DNA from: Lepus europaeus
Taxonomy: Eukaryota; Chordata; Mammalia; Lagomorpha; Leporidae
DNA: 64,000 nucleotides
Assembly: GCF_033115175.1 (NCBI RefSeq)
Contig: NC_084837.1
Span: 70,765,266 to 70,829,265, forward strand
Direction: 5' to 3'
Shown here in pieces: positions 38,001-53,000 of this stretch. The stretch's first letter is position 1; each line of letters begins with the position of its first letter. The notes under the pieces were generated by a model, which worked only from the letters and a program-made list of their open reading frames with translations, was not told where the DNA came from and did not search any database. The position numbers and the translations under genes were made by a program.

Positions 38001-41000
38001 TATTCCTTAGAATTTATTTTTGAAGATTTTATTTATTTGACAGACAGAGACAGAGACAGAGAGAGATCTTCCACCCGCTGCTTCACTTCCCAGATGGCTG
38101 CAATGGCCAGAGCTGAGCCAATCCCAAGCCAGGAGCCAGGACTTTCTCCTAGGTCTCCTATGTGGGTGCAGGGCCCAAGCACTTGGGCCATCCTCTGCTG
38201 CTTTCCCAGGTGCATTAGTAGGGAGCTGGATTGGAAGTGGATCAGCTAGGACTCAAACTGATGCCCAAATGGGATGCCAGCACCTCAGGCCGGGGCTTTA
38301 ACCTGCTGTGCCACAGCGCCTGCCTCTAGAATTATAATTGTCTCAAAATTCTCATTGTTGCTGACAATACATTTTCTCCATACCCATCCGAAATCTCTGG
38401 GCACCACAACCACTTGTCTCTTAAGAATCTGTTTCTGTGCTGACAGTCACATTCTGAGATCTCATCTCCTGTCTCCTTCATTCATTCACATTCTCCTTCA
38501 TGACTACTTTTTTCCTAAACAGCTCAACTCACGGTAGTTCAGATTTACGTACCCAATTCATTAGTTAGAAGAATCACACCTATATCTTCTTATCTCCCTG
38601 CCAGACTGTAAGCTCTTAGTGATAGTAGGACCTGTACACTATATATCTTTACATTCTCTAACTTCACTCTCCCATTCTTGTTACTAAAATACATGTAGTG
38701 TGTATTCATTCAATAAGCATTTGCACAATGGATGGATGCATGGATACACCCAAATACATGGCGAAGAGGAATTCCGAGTATGTCCTAGGTGAACAATCCT
38801 TAGAAGTAACCTTTTTTCTAAAAATAATGAACACTGCTGCTTAATCTATACATAAGTCAGATTTAAATGTGTTGTAAACTCATGACAAGAGCCTAGGGTA
38901 ATTATTGACGCCATAAACAAGAGTGTCGATTTGTTAAGTCAACAACAGGAGTTACTGTGCACTTACTCCCCATGTAGGATCTCTGTCCTTAATGTGTTGT
39001 ACAATGTGAATTAATGCTATAACTAGTACTCAAACAGTACATTATACTTTGTATTTCTGTGTGGGTGCAAACTGTTGAAATCTTTACTTAATATATACTA
39101 AATTGATCTTCTGTTTATAAAGGTAATAGAATGGCAGATGTCTTAAACAACACTCTGGCCTCAGAATCAGCCCTCAAGGCATTCGGATCTGGCTGAAGAG
39201 CCCATGAAAGTATTGTAGGCATGGAAAGCCAAGATATCATGGAAAAAAAAAAAAAAAGACCTAAATGAAAGATCTCTGTGAGTGAGATCCCAGTGGAAAG
39301 AACGGGGCCATCAAAGAAGGAGGTACCTTTCTCTGAAGGGAGGAGAGAACTTCCACTTTGACTATGACCCTATCGGAATAAGATCAAAGGCAGCGAACTC
39401 TAAAGGCTTCCATAGCCCTGGCAACTCATGACTAGAGCCTAGGGAGATTACTGACGCCATGAACAGGAGTGTCAAATTGTTAAGTCAGCAACAGGAGTCA
39501 CTGTGTACTTACACCCCATGTGGGATCTGTCCTTAATGTGTTGTCTAATGTGAAGTGATGCTATAACTAGTACTGAAACAGTATTTTTATACTTTGTGTT
39601 TCTGTGTGGGTACAAACTGATGAGGTCTTTACTAATTATATACTGAATCGATCTTCTGTATATAAAGATAATTGGAAATGAAAAAAAACAACCTGGTGTT
39701 AAATTGGAAATGGCATAGAAAATTAATTAATTTTAAAAAAATATTATGTAGGATCTCTGTCTTTAATGTGCTGTACATTGTTATTTAATGCTATAATTAG
39801 TACTCCAATGGTAGTTTTTTCACTTTATGTTGCTATATGGGGCAAACTGTTGAAATCTTTACCTAATATACTAAACTGATCTTCTGTATATAAAGAGAAT
39901 TGAAAATTTATCTTTATGTGAATGGAAGGGGAGAGGGAGCGGGAAAGGGGAGGGTTGCGGGTGGGAGGGAAGTTAGGGGAGGGGGGAAGCCATTGTAACC
40001 CAAAAGCTGTACTTTGGAAATTTATATTCATTAAATAAAAGTTTAATAAATGAAAAAAATAAATAAAATCATTAAATTATTTACCAAAAAAAAAGGTAAT
40101 TGAAATGAATCTTGATGTGAATGGAATGGGAGAGGGAGTGGGAGATGGGAGGGTTGCGGGTGGGAGGGAAGTTACTGGGGGGAAGCCACTGTAATCCATA
40201 AACTGTACTTTGGAAATTAATATTTGTTAAATAAAAGTTTAAAAAAAATACATGAACACACTTTTAAAAATATATACATTTAAAAAATAAAAGTGTTCCT
40301 AGTTTGTAAAAAAAAAATAAATGTGTTGCAAAAACTGAGGAATAAATACATGTATGCCAGCAGAAACTCTTTCTTCCACTGCAGTATAAACACTAGAAGA
40401 AATGCACAACTTCGCTGAGTCGCTACCTGGAATCATGCTGGCTACTGAATGTAGGTGACTGATTCTCACTGACCAACCAGACTCTGCTTTGCAGTTCTCT
40501 ACTCATTGTGGCAAATGTGTTAATTCCCTGAAAGCAAGAAAGAGCACCGACAAAAATGTCTCAATGAAACTTAGAGTCACAAGTAAAGATAACTGAATAT
40601 AAAACATACACACTGAAAAGGTGTAAAAATTCCAGGAAATTTTTCATGCACTGGTGAGATCTTAATTTTGAGTTTATTAAAATTCAGGATTTTAGCTCCC
40701 AAAATGCCATCAATCTACTATGTAACACCTATCCCTCCCTTTAACTATCTCCCTACAAAAGCATCTTCAAAAGAAACCACTCTCAAGAATGAAGAAATTT
40801 ATGTAAAATATGGAAAATATCCTCTAGTTAGGAGCATGAGCAGTGATGATTTATCTATCAACTAAAACATTCCCGTCCACTCCCTGAGAGGAGGAGAAGA
40901 GGACCCCTTACCTTCCTGGGAAACAATCTCCTGTGGCAAATCATCAATAAAATCTAAGTGCATTTCTGTTGGTTCCTCAGATCCCAAAGGATTGTGGTCC

Positions 41001-44000
41001 ACAGTTAAACGCCCCTTCTTTTCCTCTCTTTCTTTCAAAATAACCTAAAAGTCAGGGTACCAGTCTTCAATTACTCATCATTCCTCAACTATGTTCTGAA
41101 TCATTACAATGCACACTATATCACAGGTATAGTAGTTCATTATTTATTTTAATTGAAAGGTAGAGTTACAGAGAGAGAGAAAGGTATTAAATCTGCTGGT
41201 TCACTCCCCAAATGGCCATAACAGCTGGGGCTGGGCAAGGCTGAAGCCAGGAGCCAGGAGCTTCTTTTGGGTCACCCCTGTGGATGCAGGGTCCCAAGCA
41301 CTTGAGTCAACTTCTGCTGCTTTCCCATTAGCAGGGAGATGAATTGGAAGTGGAGAAGCCAAGACTCAAACCAACACCCATGTGGGATGCCAGCACTGCG
41401 AGTGGCAGTTTAACCCACCATGCGACAGCATTGGCCCAGGTACAATAGTTCATTTAAACATACACCGGAGGATACTCATTGGCTATGTCTTGCATAGAAA
41501 CTGACTGACCAAAAGGAAATGTACTTTTAGACACTGTTAGCGGAATAAAATATTTTATACAAAATAAAGGGAGACAATAATGCTGTAGAACACACAGCTA
41601 TCAAACAACACTTTCTTCGATCTTTAAATCCAGGGTGCCAAATAAGAGTTTCCCAAAAAAAGAGATAAATCTAAAAGTTGGGAACCAGAACACCCAATTA
41701 CAACATTTTACCATTTTCAATTATTTGGTCATAAATTATCTCATTCTCATCTTCCTAATAACAAGAATGAGTGAAACAGAGCAGGAATTACCCCTAATTT
41801 ATAGAAGCGAAAGAAGAGAATAAGAAAGGTTGCCTAAAATTACATACATAGAAAGCAATGAAGTGCAAATCCAGGGCTTCTTAATTCCTAAAGTCTAAGG
41901 TTTTGGTATATTAAAAGCACGTTTTTTTGTTGTTGTTTTTTAACCTTTTAGAAAGAATTCATTGTTCAGGGCCTTGTTCCATACAAAACACAATCTCAAT
42001 GGAGATGATATCCCTAAGTTTGAATTAACTAGTCATTATAAAGATGCATGCCTATGTACACTTCATAATAATATGAAGCTTAAAACACCAGAATTTTTTT
42101 TTCTTTTTTCTCCTCCCTCCCTGCTACATGCTGGTTCATTCCCCAAATGCCCACAGGGCAACACTGGCTGGGCCAACGTCACTGAGAACTCAGTCCAGAT
42201 CTCTCAAGTGCATGGCTTGAACCCCACTGCTGAGTCACCACCACTTCATCCCACTCTTCATGAGTAGCAGGACAGAGTCAGGGGCCGGGAATCAAACCCA
42301 CGAACTCCAAGTGGGACATGAGCATCTTAACTGGCGACTTAAGCACTAGACCAAATGCCTGCTACATCACAACCATTTTTGCAAAACAAATTAAAACCCT
42401 TGTTTATCCTGTAATACAAACATCCCCAGATCCTGGTTTACCTTTTTAAGTGCTGTGGGTCGTTTTAGTTTTGCCATTTCTTTCTCCTTTCCTTTTTTTG
42501 CCTTAGAGGAAGTAATGTCCAAAGAATTAAAGGATGTCACACAGGGCTGACTTTTGGTGAAAGATTTTCTGTTAGTTGAGTCTTTAGGGTGAAAAGAAGC
42601 TGCAGTCACCACTAAAAACAAACAAGAACATTAACTGCTATGGACAATGCCACATACTTTCAGAATTTCCAAACTTAAATCTACAAAAACACAAACATTT
42701 GCCTCCTGTAGAAAAAACACATCTCACAATAGCAGAACATGATTACACAGTGTCCTCAGCAGGTACAGCTTTTATCTATCTTGTCAGCCTCCATAAGACA
42801 AAAGAGACAAAAATTATATAGCTAACCAATTCAGAGGCCTACAGCAGGAAGAAATAAGTAGTTCTAGCGTGGAATGGCACTCTCAAGCATGGCAATTCCT
42901 TGCAACTGGTCTTCTTTTTATCTTTGAAATCTCAAAACTCTGCACTTCCCTTACTTCTACTGAATCTGCTGTTCAAATTCATGTAAGATACACGTGCAGC
43001 CTACCAGCCCCTCCTCCTTTCAGTCAGTCAGTAAAGAGTGCTAATTTTCCTCCCTTAGCTACACTCTTGCTATGATTCAGTAATTTTCTTATGCCTTTTA
43101 TGTCGATGTCCTCATTCTCCAGTGGCCACCCCAATCCTTTCACATTTCTAAGCCTCCAGCCTCAATCTTCTCACTCTGGCAGAGATGAGATGTCCTGCCA
43201 TTTCCCTAAGCTGTTCTCCAGTATAAGCCTACAAACCACATGGAAGGAGGTGGCAGACATCCTTACCCCTGTTCAAAGTTCACTGACCACCTGTGCTCTT
43301 TCTGTTATATCATTTTTTAAAATATTTATTTAATTATTTGAGAGGCAGAGTTACACAGAGGTAGAGGCAGAGAGAGAGAAAAAGACAGATAGACACAGAG
43401 GGGTGGGGGGTGGGGTCTTCCATCCACTGGTTCATGCTCCAAATGGGCACAATGGCTGGAGCTGTGACAATCTGGAGCCAGGAGCCTCTTCCGGGTCTCC
43501 TTTACAGGTGCAGGAGCCCAAGGACTTGGGCCATCCTCCACTGCTTTCCCAGGCCATAGCAGAGAGCTGGATCGAAAGAGGAGCCTCAGCCAGGACTCAA
43601 ACTGGCGCCCATATGGGATGCCGGCACTGCAGGCGGCTGTTTTACCTGCTACACCACAGCGCCAGCTCCTATCTGTGCTCTTAATCCCATCTCCTCTGCT
43701 AGGATCTTTTCCTGACCCCACTCAACCAGCTAAAAAAAATCATCTAAAAGAAAGAAAAAAGGGAGAGAAAAAGACAAACCAACAAAATCCTTCCCTTGAC
43801 TGGCTTCCAGTCTTCCGCTCAAGCTAAGGTACAATTCCTCCCTGCTCTTTACTTGTCAAACTCTAAACAGTCTCTCATAAGTACTTCCCAAATCTAGCCT
43901 CTACTCTACCCACTCTTTCAAAACTGTCATTGTCAAGATCACACATAGCCATGCAATTGCCAAATACAATTCTGAGTCTTCACTTCTCTAGTTTTCTTTG

Positions 44001-47000
44001 GTGTCTGGTACCAGAACTACATCCTTCTCATAATTTCACCCTTGCCTTCTGTGACTTTGTAGTCTTCTATTTTTCTTACTCTTCTCAAGTCTGTCTTTTC
44101 TGGTTCCACTTCCTTTTGTCCTTTAATTCTGAGCATTTCACAGGCTTACCCCTGAACATCTTCCTAATCTTCCTTTCCTCCCAATAATCTTATTTCCAGA
44201 GCTACCACAATCATCTCTGTGAAACTCACTGACTTGTAACCTACACTGCACATTACTAACTACATTCCAAACGGGAATCACCAAGACTTCTTGCTAGCAT
44301 TTCAAAAATGGCGAGCATCTGTTTTCCCATCTTTTACTACTTTCCCAGGCCATAGCAGAGAGCTGGATTGGAAGTGGAGCAGCTAGGACTTGAACCGGCA
44401 CCCATATGGGATGCTGGCACTGCAGGCGGCGGCTTTAACCGCCTCACTACAGTGCTGGACCCTGCCATTTGGTTTTAAATTGGGCAATTTAATATTTAAG
44501 AGGACCGCAATGCTTGTGAAGAACAAAGAAATGTGTTTGGTTTAAAATGCATGCCAACTGACATTTAAGCAGAGATCTGAAAGACCTGTGGGAACAAACA
44601 ATACAGATATCCAAAAATCATTCCAAGAGGGAATAGCAGGTCCAAAGGTAAGTGAGCTAGGAGCAGTAGGGTGTGTCGGAGGACAGCTAATGTAGGGAAG
44701 GCAGTGTGTGTCAGATGAGATCATGATGATGACGAAAGTAAAGAACTTCAGGGCACCTTAGATATAGCCTTAGGAATCTGGCTTCACTCCAAATGACATG
44801 AAGAGCTACTGGAGAGTTCCAAGCAGTGGACTGATATAATCCAGCTTGGCTACAACCTATTATTTAATATAATCCAGCTTGTATGTTAAACAGATAATTT
44901 CTTTGAAGACAAACAGGATCAGGGGGAAGGAAAGGCGGCAGTAGTTAATAGACTACTACCATAAGTATGATGACAGAGGCTACTAGGGTGGCAGGAAAGG
45001 ATGAGCTGAGTAGTTGTATGTTGGGAAGGTAGAACGGCCAGGATGTGCAAAGAGAAGGGACATGGACAATTTCAAGGAGATTATGGTTTGAACTGACTTA
45101 AAATACATACATATATATTTCTTATCTTTTATATATATAGCTAAAAATTTTAGATCATCAATACTCAAAATAAACTACAGCAAAGCCAAAGAGTGAACTG
45201 CGCAGACTGAGGTATTACCCGTATATGACAGAGGTCTGGTATTAGTAATCTGCCGTGCTTTCATAGCTTGCTGCTGCTTTTCCAGAGCAGCTAACATGTC
45301 TCCCAAATCTAGCTGCACGGGCGTTTTGTTCTTTTTTCCAGCTGCCTTTGATAAAGCTTCCTGCAAGGCAAACATGAAAATGCTTGTTTTTTATTACAGC
45401 ATAAAAGTATGGCAAGTCAAGATGATATTTACTATTCCTCCATCCATCCCCCTAAACCTAGCAAATAAACTACCACATTTGTTCACAGAAGTGACTACAT
45501 ACCTGTAATTTTTTTTGCTCCATACTTATTTCTGAATATTCTTGAGCTGTGGCAAGGGCTGCTGCTAAAGCTTTCTTCTTTTGACTTTTTGCTCGTTTAG
45601 GAACTGAAGTGGTAATAGGAATTGGAGTCTGAACTATATTGATTGGCGAGTTTTCTGGTAAATCATCCAACTATGACAACCCAAGAAAAATATTTGTTAG
45701 TAATCTCATAAAAGTCTAATCACAAGGAAAGATGATTCAGAATGTGGGATGTTCTACATTTTAACTAGACTCTTCAAAAGATTTAAAGTCATAAACACAG
45801 TGAGAAGGTGGGATCATTTTAGATTGGGAAGTAAAGGGACAAAAGACCTTAATACAATGGAACCCTGACCGAAATCCAACAAAACAGCACCACAGTAAAA
45901 TTTTGCAATAATTGGAACAATTTCTGCACAGACTGTATACTGTATGATGCCATTTTATTAATGGTTATTTTCTTATCTAGTATGGGACTATGGATTTCAT
46001 GGGAAAGTATCTTTGTTTTGACTATGTTGAAAAGAAATACTAAAGGTAAGTACTAAAACACTGTTTCCTATAAATGAAGCTACCTCCCAAGTTTTTAAAT
46101 TTACCTTAATGTTTCCTTTCAACATACTCATAGTTCAAAAGATTTTCTACGTTGCTTATCTTTTTAAAGAGTCACTTACTACTTTTGAAGAGAGTTTCTG
46201 TTGAATATTCTCATCCTTAGTATTTCCATTCTCATTTAGTTCTTGAAACCCATCTTCATCCTAAAATAGTTCCACATTTTAAGTAAATATAGAGAGTTCA
46301 AGGCAGACTTCTTAGAAAACCTTCTTACAATGCTTAACAGTAATGAATAACGGGGAAGTTGGATCCTACCATTTAATTATTCTTAAAAAGGAAATCTCAT
46401 TCCTCACATGCTAAAACACAAACAGTTATTCAAAGGGGCATAGCTATATGTGTTCACCCTCTGAACCACTTCATCTACTACTCCATTTTTTATTAATAAT
46501 TATATCATGAGTAAGTAAAGAAAAAGAAATGGAAAATGGACTTTATCACATTCAGATAATTTAGAAAATATTTTGAACAGTCTATGAGTTTTACTAATAT
46601 TTTCCCTGTCCTGCATTACTACATACACATATCAACAGGGTTACAAGTTAAAAAGCAAAAAAATCATTTCTATTTAAATTAACTTCTTAACCAATATCCC
46701 CCCCATTCTTGAAAATTGTATCTAATATCTTTAACTAAACAGAAATATAGAACCAATCATACAATACTACATGTAATAAAACTGCCAAAGTCGGACATAC
46801 TGGGGCCAGTGTTGTACCATGGTGGGTTAAGCCACAGCTTGTGACACTGACATCATATTGGAGTGTCACTTTGAATCCTGGCTGCTCCACCTCTGATCCA
46901 GCTCCCTAATAATCTGCATAGGAAAGCAGCAAAGTACTTGGGCCCCTGCCATCCACATGGGAGACTGGGAAGAAGTTCCAGGCCAACTGGAACCCTGGCC

Positions 47001-50000
47001 ATTGCAGCCATTTGGGGAGTGACCCAGTGCACAGAAGAGTGCTATCTCTCTCACTCTCTCTGTCTCTCCCTCTTTCCATCACTCAGCCTTTCAAATAAAT
47101 AATTAGAATTTTTCAAAAACAAAAAATCAGACATATCAGACATCCTAAAACTATTCCTGATAGAACAATGGAGATGTACACTCAAGTCCTTTAGGTCAAG
47201 CACTAACTTATCTAACACAGTATTCATCTCTATCCTCTGGCCTCAAGTGAGTTTTCTAGTTTAATCTCCACCTATTAACTCATTTTATACAATCTATGAT
47301 CCACTCAAAATGAGTTACTGAAGTGAGTTACTGGAGATGTTTGGTAGAAAACATCTATACAAAACCAAAGTCTCCTTAATTCTTTAAAATCTTTTCCAAA
47401 TGTTATTCCTACCCTACCCTAAACCCCAAGTGACTTGTCTCTCCTTTCAACTCTAACCATATTCAGTGTGTATGTGTCTATACTCCTTTACTATACAATA
47501 AACTTCCCTGAGGATAGTATGTCCTTTTACTTTAATGTATCATTCAAAAAATATTTTACATGTATACGATAGGCCACCACAAGAGTTGGTTAGATGAATA
47601 AGCAAAAGAAACAGTGCAATTAGAATATAAACTGTCTGCCTATTAGAGAAAGTACAATAGCCATTTTTCTAAAATCCCCTTCACTGGCAGCACAAATGAA
47701 CTAGATTAAATTATTCAAATTTGAAAAATCTTAGAAATGCACAAAATAATAGCAATAAAAATTAAGATCTACCTCTACACATAACCTCAAAATAACAAAC
47801 ACATATTACAAAAATGTATAAAAAATTAACATTAATGAAGTTAACGTTAGACTAATATATATAATCAAGACAAACAGTATTTTTGAGTAATTTATAATTA
47901 ATAGTACAGTCACATGTTAAAACACAAAAAGTACTTTCAGTGTTTACAAATTAACAAATTAATATCTTAATGCAAGCATTTTCTAAAACAGTTTAGAAAG
48001 TTTGAAAAAAAATACCTCAAAATATAAAGATTCAGAATTTGGGTCACTTCTATGGGACTGACTAGAGTTTAAATGCTTATTATCTTGTCTCTTCAGCAAA
48101 TTCTGTCTTCTTTCTGAGGAAGTACTATGTCCTCGACATTTGAATCCAACCTAAATAAATCACAGAGGGGAAAAGTAAATCGTTATTATTTTTAAGTAAA
48201 TTTTTTTTTTTGGGACAGGCAGAGTGGACAGTGAGAGAGAGAGACACAGAAAGGTCTTCCTTTTTGCCGCTGGTTCACCCTCCAATGGCCGCTGTGGCCG
48301 GCGCATCAAGCTGATCCGAAGCCAGGAGCCAGGTGCTTCTCCTGGTCTCCCATGCGGGCGCAGGGCCCAAGCACTTGGGCCATCCTCCACTGCCTTCCCG
48401 GGCCATAGCAGAGAGCTGGCCTGGAAGAGGGGCAACCGGGATAGAATCCGGCGCCCCAACCGGGACTAGAACCCGGTGTGCTGGTGCCACAAGGTGGAGG
48501 ATTAGCCTGTTGAGCCACGGTGCCGGCCAGTAAATGTTTTAATGAAGTATAACATATTTGCAGAAGAGTATACAAAAGTGCCACAACTTAATGAGTTTTC
48601 ATTATGTGTATGATTTGTTCTAAAAAGTCAAAACTGGCAGCCAGCGTTGTAGCATAGTAGGCTAAGCCTCTGCCTGCAACACTGGCATCCCATATGGGCG
48701 CTGGTTTGTGTCCCAGCTGCTCTTCTTCAGATCCAGCTCTCTGACTATGGCCTGGGAAAGCAGTGGAAGACAGCCCAAATGCTTGGGCCCCTGTATCCAT
48801 GAGGGAGACCTGGAAGAAGCTCCTGGCTCCTGGTTTCAGATTGGTCTAGCTCCAGCCATTGTGGCCATTTGGGGAGTAAACCAGCAGATGGAAGACCTTT
48901 CTCTTGTCTCCCCCTCTGTCTATAATTCTGCATCTTAAATACATAAATAAAATCTTTAAAAAAAAACAAAAAAAAGAGGGGCCAGTGCTGTGGCATAGTG
49001 GGTAAAGCTGCCACCTGCAGTGCTGGTCCCATATGGACGCCAGTTCAAGTCCTGGCTGCTCCACTTCCAATCCAGCTCTCTGCTATGGCCTGGGAAAATA
49101 GTTTAAGATGGTCCAAGTCCTTGGGCCCCTGCACTCGCGTGGGAGACCCAGAAAAAGTTCCTGGCTCCTGGCTTTGGATCAGCTCAGCTCTGGCTGTTGC
49201 GGCCATTTGGGGAGTGAACCAGCAGATGGAAGACCTCTCTCTGCTCCCGCCTCTGCCTCTGCCTTTCTGTGACTCTGCCCTTCAAATAAATGAGTCTTTT
49301 TTAAACAAAAGTTTTCATATTCTCCTCATCATTTAAAATTAAAGTTATACTAGCACATAGAAAATGATCTGCCTTTTTCAAATATTAAACAGGTTTTTGA
49401 AAAGGTTTAAAATCATCACAATTAAACTATAAAATAGGTGAAAAATCGGAAAAATGGAACAAAGCAAACAGCCCAGAAACAAAACTTAGGCCAGAAGAAA
49501 TTAGCAAATAACTAAAATGGAAGCGTGAACTAGAGGAAAGAAGGGTTACAAAGTTAGGACAACTAATTAACTGCTTTGGAAATCGACACCATTATGTTTT
49601 ATCATGCATGAAAATAAGACTATCATATTTTATCACACATTAAAATAAATCTCAGATTAAAATGTCTTGAAACATTACCCCATAAAAAAGCATCGGATAA
49701 TACAAATATTTGATTTCTAGAAGATTTCTGAAGCCCAAAAATAATCATAAATTTCAAAAGGGGAAAAAAGTTGACTTAAAAGAAGATAAAAAGATTATGC
49801 ATCTTAAAAATTAAATATATACTTAAGAAATGCACATGAATAACAAATCATCAGAAGTAGGAAAGAAAACAAACATGCTGTCAGCACTTGGATCCACTTC
49901 TGGAAAGAAGAGAGAGATAAAAATAAGCTTAACATACCCCATGTATTTGCATAATTCTCTTTTTTTTGCAATTTATCTCTTCTTATCAGTTTTGAGACAG

Positions 50001-53000
50001 AGATAAAATGTTTTTTCACTTCAGTATTATTTCCACTCCAGTAGGCTACTGATACCACAAATGGTATCAAGACTGAAAACTTAGCAAGACTAACAGTTAC
50101 AGTTTCAACAGAAAATTTCAGCACATAAAAGTAAACATTTTGTAGATTTTGTTTAAACTATATACATGGTTCTTGTTTTAGCTCTTTTGTTTTTAATGAG
50201 CTAGATTGCCTCACACGCCTGAAGCAAACAACAATTCCTTTTTGCAATCACTACAGGGCAGAGGGCATTATTCTGTTTGTTCTCCTAACAGCCTAATTAA
50301 TGCTAAAGTAGATCTAAAGTACTTCCTTTCAGGGAGACAAATAAACAGGCAAGTCATGGGGAAACTTAATCCACAAATCTATTCTATGATAGCTTTAATT
50401 CCTTAACTTGATTAAGGAATCTAGGAAGTCTATATAAAGAAATGAAAAGGATTATACTGACCAATAAACAACTCCCCGACTTCACAGCCAGCCAATGCAG
50501 GCAGATACAGCTAATAGAAGTTCATGGCCATGTGTAGCCTGCTTGCTACACTGCAGCTAGACCTTGCTCATGGCCTGAAGCAAGCTGCCCAATCAGGCCA
50601 CATTACAGCAGCAGGCAACCATCACCGGGGAAATGCCACTATTCCTTACTCACATACTCACCGCTGTTTTTCAAGTTGTTATCATTTCGTTTCATTATTT
50701 AAATAAATTTTATTGGTTAAGCCACTTTGAAATGTTTCAGACATCATGTTAGCTCACTATTATTAACACATTTAAAATAATTCCTCTCATACTTAATCAC
50801 AGATTTCTACAACCCAGTTCAAATTACCTGTGAATTGTTTCTTTGTTCAGTTTGCCTTCCACTTCTAGAAAATGTTTGATTTTTTTCCATCCAAGGTTTT
50901 TTCTGAGTTGCCTGGCAGGTTACACTGGACCAATTTACACCACCTGTAACAAATGAGATTTAAGTATATGACTCACTTACAAAAGATGTCAAAACCTAAA
51001 TATTTTCCTACCTTCATGTACGTAATTCAGTCAAAATTTAATGCTATGTATTTTTCTTTAAATTTTAAGTGATATACTGGTTCTTAGTAATATGTGTCAT
51101 CTTGCAGAATACTCCCAGCTGGCATTTTCTCAATTTGCTTGACAAACCTATATTTAGAAATCATTTGAATCCCTGAAAGATTTCTAATGTTTTCTTGCAG
51201 TATCAATAAGATTCATGCTAAAAAAGGAAATTCTGACATGAATGAAAGTATACCAAAAACACTATGCATAAAATAATTACCTGCACAGACGGATGACTCC
51301 ACATGCTTAAAAAAAAAAAAAAAGAAAAGAATTATTTTCTACTTAGAGTCTGTCTACATTATATACATTGCAAAACACTTCATAAGTTAATGTACTGTAA
51401 AAGCATGCTTATTAAATCAGAATATTTTTTCATAAATAATTTCTATTAATAATATACATTTTTAACTATCCTATTATTATAGAAATTGTTAATGAATATA
51501 GATACTTAAGCATTAGTAGAGGATGCAAAAATGATACTGATGTCAATGAATAATGCAGAAATCAAGGTCATGGTACATACATTCATAGTCCCAGATTCAG
51601 GATTTCTCAAAGCCCCTGCTGCAGGCTGGTTGTTGCTGTGTTTGGGACTACAGTAACCACTATCACTGTCAATGTCAGCCTCACTAGCGCCCTGCTCACT
51701 AGAAGATTCAGCAGTGGGGTGGGATGCTCTTCTCCTTCTGCCTTTGGACTTCCACAGCATCGTGGCAGTGCTCTCTGAGAGAGACTTGTTAGCGATATCT
51801 GATGGGAAATCTACAAGAAAACAAAGTGCAACAATTCTTTGTGGTGACCAAAGTGATAAATTCTTGTTAAATCATCATTAAGGGCATAAGAAAATAAACA
51901 TGTCAAGCTTTAATTAAAAGGAGAAATAGGTATAGGTGATGACTTTTTAAAAAGAACGTGCAAAGGTAAGATGTTCCTGACACTTTTAACAAGTTATGAT
52001 GAAAAGAGAATGAAATATTTTTATCATTAATACACTTTTAACAACCACCAGCCATTTAAGAAAGAGAACATCGCAATCATCTGAAGTTCGCTGTGTGCCC
52101 TGTAACCACTACCACATCCTCTTTGATCTGCAGAGATTACCTCTATTCAGAATTCTGTATTTATCATTCTGCTAGTTTAACTATAGATTTTAAATTCAGA
52201 AAACATAAATTGTGTAATTCTGCAGTTCTTAACTTTATTTTTAAAAATCATACTGTTGATATTCTTCTCTGACCTGCTTTAGGTGCATGTGGCTGAAATT
52301 CATTAACGTCACTGGAATGCAGAATAAATACACCATAATGAATTTACCCTAATTGTACCATTAATAAGACACTTGCATTGCTTTGAAAAAAAAATGCTAT
52401 TAAAAACAATACTGCTTGGGGGCCGGTGCCATGGTTCACTTGGTTAATCCTCCACCTGTGGCACCAGCATCCCATATGGGCGCCGGGTTCTAGTCCCAGT
52501 TGCTCCTCTTCCAGTCCAGCTCTCTGCTGTGGCCCAGGAAGGCAGTGGGGGGTGGCCCAAGTGCTTGGGTACCAGCACCAACATGGAAGACCAGGAAGAA
52601 GCAACTGGCTCCTGGCTTCAGATCAGCGTAGCTCCAGCCATTGTGGCCATTTGGGGAGTGAACCAATGGAAGGAAAACCTTTCTGTCTCTCTCTCACTGT
52701 CTGTAACTCTACCTGTCAAATAAATAAATAAAAATCTTAATAAAGAAAAAAAAAAAAGAACAATACTGCTGGGCCTGGTGTTGTGGCTCAGTAGGTTAAT
52801 CCTCTGCCCGCGGCACCAGCATCCCATATGGGTGCCAGTTCTAGTCCCGGCTGCTCCTCTTCCAATCCAGCTTCTTGCTAATGTGCTTGGAAAAGCAGAT
52901 GAAGATGGCCCAAGTGCTTAGACCCATTTGGGAGACCCAGATGAAGCTCCTGGCTTCAGCCAGGCTCAGCTCTGGCACTTGAGGTCATCCGGGGAGTGAA

